A stretch of 64,000 nt of DNA from Sphagnum compactum. Lineage: Eukaryota; Bryophyta; Sphagnopsida; Sphagnales. This document shows positions 35,644-47,600 of this stretch, in pieces. The stretch's first letter is position 1; each line of letters starts with the position of its first letter. Under the pieces are notes generated by a model that did no database searches, had not been told where the DNA came from, and worked only from the letters and a program-made list of their open reading frames with translations. The translations under genes were made by a program, and so were the position numbers. The stretch covers positions 8,924,875 through 8,988,874 of the forward strand of contig OZ234495.1 of assembly GCA_965153455.1 (NCBI GenBank). Reading direction: 5' to 3'.

Positions 35644-36444
35644 TACTACTCTTGGATCCATTACTTCACCTGATCCAATCTATGCCACCTTTTTATTATA
35701 TTCCAAATGTTTGAAACCTTGGACCCGACCGAGTGAGCAAATAACATTGAGAGTATGGATGTATGGAGAGAGAGACCCACGTATGAATGTAATTGTTAGT
35801 TGTGGATCACACCTCTCAATCTTTCATCCAATGTTAGTGAGATCGCTCACTTTCTCTCATCCAACACTATTGTTCTCCGCGAGTTCTCATTTTTACTTGT
35901 CAAAGGGCTCCGAAGAATAATCCGATACAATGAAACCATTTAAACTTACAATGCATGTTTCGTTCTCTTATTCCTTTTGACCCGCAAAAGCTGAAGCCTT
36001 TTTCCAAGTGGAAAAGAACACTTTGTTTCTACAAGGCCACCTTGCCCAAAAGTGTATGGATGTAGACTACTACTACATCCACCACCATATGGTCATCCCA
36101 CCCATTATTATTGCGTTGGACCTAAGGCCAACTCTCTCATTGGATTGAAATGTTAAGTCAAAAATACTTACCCGGAACACAAATTGTGATCATGGTTTCA
36201 ATGATGACATAACTCCCTTTTGAGAAAGGAAGTTGCACATACAAGCCTTTCGAGTTCTTGTCATCCATGCAAAAGATTCAATAAGAAAACAACGGAGCTA
36301 GACCTTCGGATGAAGTGACTTCTTTTCCAAAGCAACAATCTCCATTACAAGAGTTCAAGATGACCAAGGTGGTGGGGGTCACTTTGAAGTGTGCACTATC
36401 TAAAATTTTGTTGTGAAAACACAACCTCTTCATAACAATGGCCT

Positions 36445-36500
36445 TGCAAGATACATTAAAAAAGTATCTTAACGCAAAAAGAAGAATTATGGAAACTCAC
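36445..36500 (+). repeat. Short direct repeat with 38376-38425
   Basis: acattaaaaaagtatcttaa followed by cgcaaaaagaagaattatgg closely matches acattaaaaaatgtcttaag followed by gcaaaagaagaattatgcaa at about 38376-38420. About 45 bp are similar in the same orientation, 1.9 kb apart. The shared segment may be part of a longer decayed element, since copy B of the dispersed repeat lies just upstream of the second copy. Confidence 0.55.
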
Positions 36501-36984
36501 CCCCCACCTTGGGAGTTTACCCTAATTTGCACGGTTTAATAACCATGTAATTTTTGTCCGTTCAATTTTATTTTTTATTTTTGAAAAAAAAAATTCTCCA
36601 CATATTTTGAAATTAATTAATTAATTAATTAGTTTAAAATGGTAGATTTCTACTATAGTTTTCAGTAGGTAGCCTAGGTAAATCAACAACATAAAAAAAA
36701 AAGATGATTAAAAAATCATGGTTAAGTTAAAAACCAACACAATCTGACTACCCTGGTTAAGTTTACCTTTTGAACAAGTACCGTCCCGTACTCCTTGAAT
36801 GGTACAAGCAACAGTCCTTTACACCGGGCTGGGTAGTACCTACCACACTACCTACCTCCCAGGTTCTGACAGGCCTAAAGGGTATCTAAATCCAGGCTTT
36901 TTTTACCACCTGCCTTATTACGCCTGCTGTAATTCTGAAATTTACTGGCCAATTTTTTTGGTAGGGGGGAATAGTGAACCAACA

Positions 36985-37014
36985 CCTACCTACCTACCTA
37001 CCTACCTACCTACC
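36985..37014. repeat. (CTAC)n tract
   Basis: Seven tandem CCTA/CTAC units occur in pure form. The same tetranucleotide, in either orientation, recurs near 6329, 36840-36860, 40590-40625, 43935-43975, 44535-44680, 55775-55795 and 55875, so it is a recurrent microsatellite of this genome. Confidence 0.85.
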
Positions 37015-37134
37015 AGTGCCATGTAACTAATAACAATAGTGATTATTAGCCCAATTCCTGATTTTACTACCAACCTACTAACAACCCAATAATAGCCTTT
37101 ACCTACTCACTAATAATCTACATGTGTCTCTACT

Positions 37135-37490
37135 AACCTAGTATATCACCTATTTTTCCCTATTAGAAAATCTCTTTATTTTCCTACCTTCTAACCTAGT
37201 ATGTCAACTTTTCTTTTTCTCCTATTAGAAAATTTCTTTATTTTCCTACCTTCTTACTTCGTAATCATCTCTTTTACATATTAGAAAATTTATTTTATTT
37301 TTTTCTACCTTCTGACCTAGTAAATTACCTATTTTTGCTTATTAAAAAATTTCTTTTATTTTCCTACCTTCTAACCAAGTAATCACCTATTCTTTCCAAT
37401 CAGCAAATTTCTTTATTTTCCTAACTTCTAAGCTAGTAATCACCTATTTTTCCCTATTTCTTTTTCTAAACCTTCTAACCTATACAGGAC
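37135..37490. repeat. Tandem array, 56-62-bp period, about 6 copies
   Basis: Each unit reads roughly acctatttttcccTATTAGAAAAT then ttctttattttcctaccttcta. The TATTAG-like anchor falls at about 37161, 37223, 37279, 37340, 37398 and 37454. The period varies by small indels. It lies about 120 bp after the (CTAC)n tract and itself contains ccta/ctac motifs, so it may have expanded from it. Confidence 0.8.
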
Positions 37491-37934
37491 CTACTTTTTT
37501 ACCAAGACAGGTTGTCGAGGTGAAACCTGACATTATTAACCGAGTTACCGTTCATTCACAACTGAGTCATAACAGGTTTCCAATGGATAGTGCACTGATG
37601 GCTGATGTCGATTCACAACTGGTTACGTTGCGGGAAGACCCACCACACAAAGACTTTAAAGAACATTATTACAAAAATAATAATAAAAACAGAAAACACA
37701 TAAAAATAAAAAAATAAAAAAGATAATTTTTTTTAAAAAAAAAACTAAAACATGAACCAAACATTGTTGAAATAACACACCTGTGCATTAGGCGAAGTGA
37801 AAAACTTGTCAAAGTCTCGTAGTGTATGCGGAGGGCAGGCAGGCACCTTATGATGTGTGTAAGCTCTCTCCCATCTTTTTTCAAATGAAAAATTTAACAA
37901 GGGGTGTGTCACACTGTGCCCTTGCCATCTATCT

Positions 37935-38345
37935 ATTATGAAGGAAGGTAGTTTGTTTTGTTTTGTAAAATTATGAGATCCACCGAACGAACCAGGATGC
38001 TTCAGATGATCGTGTTCTTGGTATCTTTGGAAAGCTCTCAATGAGAAGGGGTGCATGGGCTTTGGTGGTTCCATGACGTTTGGACTTGCGGTGCAAAAGT
38101 TTTTGAATATTGAATGATTTTTTTCTCTAAAAATTATTAAAGGAAATCATAGCTGAAATTTTCGGAAGAATTGGAATGTGCCTTTGGGTGTTGTTGGAAA
38201 GGTCTCAATAAGCAGGATTTAATGGAATTTATTTGGTAAGATTTAGATTCAGAATGTGGGGAGATATTGATTTTTAAGTGATTTCTGCCACTGAAAATTC
38301 AAATAAATTCTAAAAAGTCAGGTTTTGGAAGGAACAATGAGTTCC
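37935..38345 (-). repeat. Dispersed repeat, copy B
   Basis: The minus strand aligns with copy A (about 1035-1315). It contains an extra 140 bp between gaattttcag and tttcagctatgattt, flanked by similar tttcag sequence. A 109-codon minus-strand frame (37745-38074) overlaps the repeat; copy A does not preserve that frame, so it is unlikely to be coding. Confidence 0.7.
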
Positions 38346-38372
38346 TTAACTACATCCTCAACTCATTGTTCC
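38331..38372. repeat. Perfect 13-bp inverted repeat (hairpin)
   Basis: ggaacaatgagtt (38331-38343) and aactcattgttcc (38360-38372) are exact reverse complements with a 16-base loop. It lies at the outer edge of dispersed-repeat copy B, so it could be a trace of element termini. Confidence 0.72.
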
Positions 38373-40282
38373 ATTTACATTAAAAAATGTCTTAAGGCAA
38401 AAGAAGAATTATGCAAACTGAAATATTTCACCATGCAAAAATATAATCTTCAAAAAAAAAAATCCTTTAAAAGAAACCAAAATCCTTCAAGATATTATAA
38501 CTCTATTATAACTAATCTCAAGTTTCAACACGAGCCAAAATATAAAATTTCAAAAATCCTCATATAAAAATAGACCTATTATTATTACCTAGTAGGGGCC
38601 AAAATCCCTTAAGCTACTATACTCTATAATGAATCTAAACACAATATCCTTCTTGCCTTGGTAGTAGGCAAGGCCAAAATTCTAACGAGATCTTGATGCT
38701 GGGTAAGGACTTTGAAGTGGGTCACTCTCGGAATTTGGATCTCATGCTCGGATGGCTCTTGCCTCGCACCAAGCCCGCACTCCCAGAGCATCCCTGTTCT
38801 TTGGTTCTTTAGTCCTTCCCTACAACTATTGGCCCAGCTTTTCATTCAAGTCATTGAAGCATCTTCACCCCCAATACCCCTCTTATTCGGGCTTCTATCA
38901 AAGTTCACCACATCCGACACCAATGTTAATTACCATAGTACTTAGGCACTAACCAGCCTAAAGTAAATATTAATTAATTAATAATTTTTATTTATATATT
39001 TATCAAAAATTCTGAAAACTATTTTATGTGTCGTCCTGAAAATTTGAAATAAACTTTCAAGCACACTAGCTTTGCCATTTAGTATAGTGCTTCATTGTAA
39101 AATATTATTAATTTTTATTGCCAATAATAAATGATTAAAAAAATTATTATTATTAGGCACCTTGTTATCGAAGCAGCCAAGGGTACTATGATATTCCTCA
39201 TCCATAAACATGAAAAAGTGGACAACATGATGCGAGAGACTATGAAAATCTCATCACCTGGGCGAATCATTATGGTTGACCAATCAAAAATAGTCGTTCC
39301 CTTCTACAAGGGACCCTAAACCCTCTTGGGGGGGGGGGGTAGAGTACCATTAGTACCTTTATCATTCTGACATCTTCTTGCTCAATTATTTTATTTTATT
39401 TTTCACTCTGATTGAAATAATAAGAACTGAAATTCTGGCACATTTTATTTTATTTCATTTCATTTCATTTTAGCACCTTCAGCAACTGAATTTCTGCAAC
39501 TTCTGATATTGTGGGCGACTAATTTTGAATAAAACAAAAAAAAAGAGGCATTTACTGAAAATAATTTAATTATTGCCAAATAATAAAAAGGCATTATTAC
39601 AATATCCTGGGCAGATTTACATGCACAAAAAAATTGAGTTTCACAATATTTGACTTGTATCACCTTCATCCAACATATAATGTACAGAGTCAATTTAATG
39701 GGAATTTTTGAAATTTGTAAAAACTGAACTGGAAAAGGTTGAAATATTTTACAGGAAATTTTGAGATTTATAAATATAAAATTAAAAAATAAATAAAATA
39801 AAAATAAAATAAAAAGAGGTCACAAAAATTATCTTGGCTATTAATATCATTCAATTGGGGGGTTTGGATTGGAGAGTTGAACATTTCAAGATGGGCTTTG
39901 AGACAAGTTACAACACAAATTGTGTGGGAATCAAAGGGGAAGGAGCAATGCAATCACAATGTTAATGGGTATGTGAAGAAAGGTAGGTAGCTAGGAATAG
40001 AACTGACCAGTTTTTTTGTTGTTGCTACTATGTTTAGTTTAGTTTGCAAGAGTGTGTAGTAGGGCCTTGTCAATTTGTATTATTGCAGTGGTGCTATTTC
40101 CAGAATTAAGTATTGGTTGGTATATTTTATTTTATTTTATTTTTTAAAATAATTTTTATTGGGTTTCTCATTTTAAAGGCTCAGCTTTTTATTTCTTTTA
40201 AATATATATATATATTTTGGGAAATGTTTATTCTAGTGCTTTTTGGGGAGGCCCCCTTTCGTTTGGTTAGTTGATTTGATTT

Positions 40283-40415
40283 GATTGTAAATTTTATTTA
40301 TAGGTGGAAATTTAAAAATCTAGACCTAACCCAGTTTTAGGGTTTAGGGTTTGATTGTAAATTTTTATTTATAGGTGGAAATTTTTTTAATCTACACCTA
40401 ACCCTAGAGATGACG
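40283..40415 (+). repeat. 70-bp tandem duplication around a telomere-like block
   Basis: gattgtaaattttatttata at 40283 and gattgtaaatttttatttat at 40353 start two copies, each running through ataggtggaaattt to cctaaccc. The first copy ends with ttttagggtttagggttt (40335-40352), two TTTAGGG units. The second ends cctaaccctagag. Confidence 0.75.
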
Positions 40416-41542
40416 CCTGTTATGGATGAAACTCAACTGAGTTAACATCCAATTTCACCTTGGTAACCCATTGTGTAAAGAAGAAGTAAAAAGTCCTATA
40501 TACCTATGGGTAGATGAGTATTAAAGTAAGTGACCACTAGGTAAGGAGATGGATTATGATTTATACATAGGTAAAGAGATGTTTTTACCTACCTACCTGT
40601 TAGGGGGGTTGTTAGTAGGTAGGTAGTAAAAACCAAAAGTCACTGAGCTCACCACCACCTGGGTTAGAGCCAAACCCTAGGTCAGAAAAGGAAGACAACC
40701 CAAAAGAATAATAATAATAATAATAATAAAATACAAGTTGTCGTAGATAAGTTACTTGCCGGTTCCAATAATTCAAAATAGGTACCTATTTTACATTCCG
40801 GGCTATAATTGGGGGGGGGGGTTCATTCTATGGCGAAATGGGCTGGATAGTTGGAAGCCAGAAGACCGGATGAAGCCGGTGACGAGGTGCATTGTGACCG
40901 GATATATAGCTCATAACGGGCATGAGGCCAAAAGGAAGGGTGGGATGGAAAAGAAAAAAAAGTGGGAAGTGAAAAAAATAATAATAATAATTCTGGAGGG
41001 TTTTTTCGATTTTATACCATTTTAGAGAAAAATCTGGATTGATAGATTTTCTTTTTTCTTTTCTTTTTTGCCCATTTCTTTCCCCCCTTTTTTTAGTTTC
41101 ATATCACCGGCTTATAATCTGAATAATTTCACTCCTCATATGACAATATGATAATAGATCATGAAATAATAATAATAATTTTCAAATTTGTAAAAAAGAA
41201 TTAATTTTTTGAAAAATTAGGCTATTGTATTAATGGGAAGCTATTGCAAATTGACATAACTATGTTTGCTAAGGGGGGGAGTTGGGAAAGAGGGAAAGAA
41301 ATATGGCAACAAATAAGCCAGATTTTCAAAGATTTTTGGCCATATTTTCAAGTTTCTCAAAAGAATAAATCACTTTTGGCAACTCATATCTCATAACTCA
41401 TTTCTATAACCATAAGTCATGTCTATTTACAATTTCTCTCTATAATGTACCATGCAAGAGTAATCTTTGTTTTTGCATTGCTACAAAGGAGCCAAAGGGT
41501 TCAACAAGGTGCCCCACCCCTTGTGCCCACTTTATGGCCTCT

Positions 41543-41559
41543 AAAACCCTAAACCCTAA
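41543..41559. repeat. Interstitial telomere-like repeat (CCCTAAA)
   Basis: aaaaccctaaaccctaa contains two tandem plant telomere units. There is no adjacent gene start within a kilobase that would make this an obvious telo-box promoter element. Confidence 0.55.
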
Positions 41560-42439
41560 TTGAATGTGCAAAAACCATATTTGAACATGCAAAGAAGATA
41601 TAATGGATGTAAATCCCTTGTTAATTAACACTTATCTATTTGAGGCAAGTTGAGCACCAATGGGGGGATTTTTCATCCACATTGGGTTAAGCATTATTGG
41701 CCCTATTCTCCATACACCACGCCTCCACATACACCCACCCTACGAGTGCTTTTAACCTACTTGTATAAGGGGCTTACCCAAAAAATTGCCAATAGAAAAT
41801 GGTGGGGCTCTCTTGGTGGGGCCTTGAAAAGAGAGGGATAGGATACCATTTTGCTAAGGTGCCAACTCTAGTTAAGAAAGTCAACTAGGGGAGGAATAGG
41901 GAGGGGCAACTGGGCTTTTAAAAGGCCAAAGCTGGGTAGGTATCTTTGTGTACCTATTTCATTATAGAAAACCAACCAAAAGGGGAGGGGAGAGAGAACC
42001 CTCACCATATTTTTGGTGCTTATAAAACCATATTTTTAACACCTTCCATCAATCATTTTCTTTTTAACAATAGTGGTAACCCAGAAAAAGTAGCAAAGAG
42101 AAAAGCATGAAAGAGCATGGAATTAGGGTTCAATGTTCATTGTTGTTGTTGTTGTTGTTGTTGAGTGGAATGTTTCCTTTCAATTATTGTTTTGGACTTG
42201 AAGAATTGGGAGTTTGAAGTTTGGAGTTCAAATTAGGAGTTGCTTTAGAAGTTAGGATGATTCACTTTGGACTTGCTTTGTTTTGGCCCCATCCCCACTA
42301 TGGCTGCTGGCAAAAACTGTTGTGTATATTTTTCAATGATTTTGTTCAAAAGTCTGAAAACCCCTTTTTTTCAGGCAGCAATCTTTCCTTCAATAGGGTT
42401 TTTTTTTTTTTTTTTTTCCAAGCATATTCAACTTCACTT

Positions 42440-42830
42440 TCAACATGGGTGGAGAAAATAGTTTTAGGTCATTGGGGAACACTGAGAACTTTGGGAACAT
42501 ACATAGGTGTATCTTTGGGGCAATTGGTGTATGGAACAAACAATGCGGGAACCAGTATACTTATTGGACATCAATTTTTCATTGGTGGAGAAGATAGTCT
42601 TCGGTCTTTGGGAACTGTGGGAACATAAATAAGCATATCTTTGGGACAATTGGTGTATGAAACAACCAATGTGGGAACCAGTATACCTATTGGACTTCAT
42701 GTTTTACATTGGTGGACAAGATAGTCTTGGGTCATTGGGAAACTTTGGGAACTTTGGGAACATGAATAGGTGGAATGTTTGGGGCAATCAATCGGTATGG
42801 AACAAACAATGTGGCAAGTTGCAACAATTT
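42440..42830 (+). repeat. Tandem repeat of about 130 bp, nearly 3 copies
   Basis: The block ggtggaSAARATAGT starts at about 42448, 42584 and 42711. Each copy continues with tcattggg / ctttgggaac, ggcaattggtgtatg and caatgtgggaaccagtatac; the third copy is shorter and more diverged. A 135-codon frame crosses the first copy and a half but does not persist through the third copy, so I do not call it a gene. A (TTG)n microsatellite lies upstream near 42141-42163. Confidence 0.78.
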
Positions 42831-43547
42831 GGACAATTTTGGAAATGTTGATGAAAGCTTTATTTGAAACATTAAGCAATGGTACCAATTATTGGAATTT
42901 ATTGGTCACCATATTTCTAACTTAAGAAACAATTATAAGAAGAAGACATGTTGGGACTTCTTCTGGGAATGTCATGAGGCATGTCAATTGGCTACATAAT
43001 TCAAAACCCACACACACACACACACACAGAGCTCTGAGAAGTCTTTTTTTGGGACATGAAATGCCTCATCCATCACAAAATTTGTACCACAAATTAAAGC
43101 CAACAACTTAGCACTTTAAATGCATTATGGCATGCATTCTAATATGGGACTCACAATTATTCAATTAGGTACTCATAAAAAAAAATCTCAAACCAAAAAT
43201 ATGGCTCTTCAACTAAGAATAAAAGCCTTGCAATTTCAACAATATGAATTAAGGAGGTTTGAAAAAGAGGCAGCAATTTCAGAGGAAGCCCAATATAAAA
43301 GCCTTGATCTCAATTTTTCTTTGTGGGACAAATCCCAAGGGCCGACTAAACTTCATTTTTTACACGTGATATTCAATTTTCACATTTCATTTGTCATTTC
43401 ATTTTCCCTTTCTTTTGACTAATATGATTCCCCATATTCCTCACTAGACCCCATCTATTTTGCATGGGCCAAGAACTAACTTTCCATCAAGTCTACTACT
43501 AGTGCAACCATGTTCACTATGTACAAAAAGACACTACACCACAATGT

Positions 43548-43678
43548 GGCATATACGATTGCACAAATGATTACATTTGTAGTCATATATGGCATTTGTA
43601 ACTAAATGATTACGTAGTTGATTAAAACTTATTGTTCATGCTATTAGTCAATTTTCTAGTTGTGCAATCATATATGCC
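43548..43678. repeat. Inverted repeat, 19-bp arms
   Basis: ggcatatacgattgcacaa (43548-43566) is matched by ttgtgcaatcatatatgcc (43660-43678) with one mismatch; the spacer is 93 bp. The left arm follows gacactacaccac. This may be a short palindromic MITE remnant. Confidence 0.65.
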
Positions 43679-44020
43679 ATTAATCATGTAATTTTCGTGA
43701 CTATAATGAAAGGCATGCCCAATTTTAATAGATTGTGATATGCTAGTTGTCTATTTTGATGTATTAAAATAAATTATAGATAATTATTAGTTTATTAAAT
43801 GTAAACATGTGGTTATTCGCAATGGAACCACATGGATGGTCCCAAAAACATTAGATTGTGCAATCCTACCCATTGGATCCCAAAATATCAAGTATCCCAT
43901 CAGGGATGACCTAGGTTTAAGTAGCTCAAAAACCTAAATAGGTTAGGTAGGTAAATAGCCCAAGGTAGGTAGGTAAATAGGCGTAGGCAATAATAAAAAC
44001 TTGTCAAAATTGTGATTACA

Positions 44021-44100
44021 ATTTGTGACTAAAACACATTTACAACTAAAAAATCTCTTAGTTACATAAGTGAAGTCACATTGAACCTTTAGTCACAAAT
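44021..44100. repeat. Inverted repeat, 13-bp perfect arms
   Basis: atttgtgactaaa (44021-44033) and tttagtcacaaat (44088-44100) are exact reverse complements with a 54-bp spacer. Related words (tttgtaactaa, tagttacataa) are scattered from 43.6 to 44.2 kb, so both inverted repeats may belong to one decayed element. Confidence 0.62.
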
Positions 44101-44529
44101 GATGATTCAACGTGATGTTAACACATTCCCATGGATGAAATATATAGTCAATGTATACATTCCCATCCTTTGATTAGCATATAACATTTGTAACTAGTAA
44201 CCATTTTTTTGCAACTAATAAATAACCCTATCAATAATTGCCAATTGTCAATTTAAGTTTTTGGGGCAATGTTTTTGAATTATTGAAATATTAATCTAGA
44301 CCTTCCATTATGGATGGCCATAAATTTCAACAAAATTTTAATTACATGTTGCCACGTGGAAAAACTTAGCAATTTTTTATAAATGATTTTATATAATAAA
44401 AATTAAATAATGAAGAAAAATCAACATGGTCTAATTTTAACATTTTACATGATGACATTTCAACAAAGGTAAATTTAGCACATGGCACTAAGAAGAATCT
44501 TGGAAAAATAAATTAAAATAAACATTTAC

Positions 44530-44680
44530 TTACATAGGTAGGTAAGTAAGTAAATCTAGGTGGGTAAAAAACACTTACTTACCTAAAAATACATACTTAC
44601 CTAGGCTATTTACTTACTTACCCACCTATCTACCTAAGTAGGAAGGTAGGTAAGTAGATAAAAAGGTAGGTGAATTAAAA
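44530..44680. repeat. TAGG/CCTA cluster with self-complementary blocks
   Basis: Runs of gtaagtaagtaaatctagg and tacttacttacccacct alternate in both orientations within 150 bp, so the strand can fold back on itself. It is rich in ggtaagt, a consensus-like splice donor word. Confidence 0.6.
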
Positions 44681-47600
44681 AGTAACCATGTAAATACCTT
44701 TATTTTATTTTATGTTTTGATTTTAAGGTTAAGCTTTTGTGAACTCATCCCAAATGACACATAATTTTTAACTTGAAATAAAAAAAGAAGTCACCTTCTT
44801 TATATAGTTTGTAAGATGACACTAGAGAACAAAACATAGAGGTTAAATCTGTTAATTCTAGTTGAGTCACAAATTGGGTTGTAACTAAAAAAGATTATCC
44901 CACAAGCTTTGTGTTTGTTTTTAGTTTTATAAATTATACAATTAAATAAGTAAGAAATAACTAATTAATTAACTAACTAATTAATTACCTACCCATCCAT
45001 GCACTTATAGAATTACCTACTACATACTTGAATTTTTTTTTCAATAATTCTAAAAGTAGCACTATTCATTATTGTCCACATATTCCAATAACTAATCAAT
45101 TGGTTCATAGTAATAATTCAAGAATGTTATTAATTACATCATTAATGACTTATTTAATGTCTAAATAATAATCAATTCATGAATACATCATTAAAGGGTT
45201 TTTAAGTATCTAATTATTTGGTTATTACTTATAAAATAACATAATCCTCTATTTATTCAATGCTTAAATAAAACTATCTTTTTACATATGAAAATAAACC
45301 TTTTAAAATGTTAGTTTTCAATTAATTAAATAAAATAGGGTATTAATTGATTATCTAACAAAATAACTTGATCTTGTTACATTATTGAACTTTTCAAATT
45401 TTAGGACTTAAAATGAACATCATTTTTTAATCAAATATTTGATTGTCTTATACCATTCATTTCATGTGAATTATTATTTTTTTAAATATAAAATTTGGTA
45501 CAAATAGGCAATGTTTTTAGTCTCAATGATACTTCATGTGTGACATGCCTTTTGTGTAACTTAAACTTGAATATGACTAGGTTCAAACTTCAAACTAAAA
45601 ACGTTCCCGAATTTATAACTTCTCATCTAGATGCATGCACGTTTATGGATGTGCTCATCCATCATATGCACATAGTATTTCATATATCATTCACACATTG
45701 GGTCAATTTCTAGCCAAATTTTATGCCCAAATCCTAACCAATGCATAGTTTTTTCACTTTGGATAAAGCTAATAAATATCCTTATAACAAATAAAAGATA
45801 AAAACTATTGTCAAATGAATTTATAATCATTTTTCAATGAAAGTCATCAATGTTATTACATACATTTGACATGAATGTTTAACTGTGTCCAATCCAAAAG
45901 CAATACAATAAGATCGATATTGTTATGTGTGAAGATCAATATTAGTAACTTGAGAATTCTAGATTGTAGAACTTTTGCCCATATTTTCAAATAAGATGTG
46001 TTAAACAAACTACAACCAACAGTAACTAAAGTTTTCATGGTTGTACATGACAATTAATCCAAAGATTACAAAGGTTGTGGACCAAGATGGAGGATAATAT
46101 TGATTAATAAAATTATTACATTCATGATATGGCAATTTGTGGAAATTATTATTTAATGGTTAATCAAGTTCATCCATTGCCTTTAAAGATATTCATAGTT
46201 GATCATGACTAGAGGAAGAAAAGTCTAATCACAAACAATCCATCATGGAACAACCAATTGACAACCACCATCATTTTAAACAATGCAATCAAACACATGA
46301 TATTCACATCAAGGGGGAGAATGACGACCATATAGAAAGGAACAAATTCTAGTACCAAAAGAATTTCAAATCCAATGTTAAAGGAACATTAAAAGCATGT
46401 CACTAATTTAATATTGCGATCCACTAGGTCATGCAACCATCTAGGTTGCAAAGTTCCCTTGCCATTATCAAATTTGGATATTTTTTGAACATTATATAAC
46501 TTTACACAACTAATTTTTTTCTTCAAAATGTTCATTTACCATTGTCTATTTAATATATTAAATTGATATACAAACAAAACATTGCCCTAAATCCCTAGTT
46601 AAGATAAAAGTAATCAAAGTTAGGCACAATATTATTTGAGCATAAAGCCTCTTAAAGGATTTAACCTATATTATCATGTTTAGTAATTTTGTAATATATG
46701 TTAATTATTAACTTTAGTCAATATAAGTATGATCCTTTCATTTAAATTAATAGAAATTTCATTTCACAAACATATGTGGAACCTATAATGGTTCCATGAA
46801 GTTTTCTAAAATGTTCTTTGTGTTGCACTTGAGATTTTTCTTAGCTACAATGAAATGATTGTTCATGACAATCCAATAAAATCACAAAGTACAAGATTGA
46901 TTTTATCACAAAGAGTCACATATGGAAATTGCTTGTTTTATGTCATGCTAAATAGAATTACTAACATGCTAATATGGTTTTGTGTAATAGAAAATTGAAT
47001 TTAGATGATTGATCAAATAAACTTAAAGCCAAACTTCTTTGAAGAGGCTTTGAATAAAAGAGTTCATTGATGAGAGATTCACCTTAATGGTGAAGTGGAA
47101 CACCATATGTATGAGGAATTGTGGCTTTTGTAATACACTATTAATGAAACATCTTTTACTTATATTTGAATATTAGTTTCTTGAATGAACATTCTTTTTA
47201 AAAGGTATTCATGACGCAACTTTACATTCATGTAATTAAAAGGAAAGCATCAAAAATTTGCAAGTTAGTCAAATCCTTGGATGGTTCAGTCCAAACACCA
47301 TGTGCCTAAAATAAATATCTTCAAAAGTGAGGTATTGCTATAAATGATTTACTTTATAATTTGCATAAATAATAACATATGAAAAACTTGCCATTGAAAT
47401 ATTGCATGATTGATGAATCATAAGAAACAATAGTACCAAAAGTTGATTAGCTGAAGCCCAAATGGAAGAGAAAATTGATATGATAAAAGTAAAGGGAAAA
47501 AAAAAATCATCATTGAACTCCAAGTAATAGACAAAAGAATTTTCACGACACAACAATTTGAACTAATCCTTTTCTAATTCCATAGAGTATCCACAAAGTT

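Larger units (their letters stand above)
34921..42440. other. Repeat-rich intergenic DNA, no confident gene
   Basis: This 7.5-kb AT-rich stretch holds several small repeat structures described separately. Poly-G or poly-purine runs occur near 35176-35200, 39328-39340 and 40810-40821. A coding-like stretch at about 37516-37690 follows a good acceptor (ccaagacag) and reads VVEVKPDIINRVTVHSQL, but it has no partner exon and ends in an AT-rich run. I list it here rather than as a gene. Confidence 0.5.

Noticed and set aside
37745-38074. 109-codon minus-strand frame as a gene
   Set aside because: It overlaps dispersed-repeat copy B; the equivalent part of copy A has indels that break the frame.
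42221-42628. 135-codon frame as a gene
   Set aside because: It contains a long poly-T/phenylalanine run and crosses a tandem repeat without keeping frame through the third unit.
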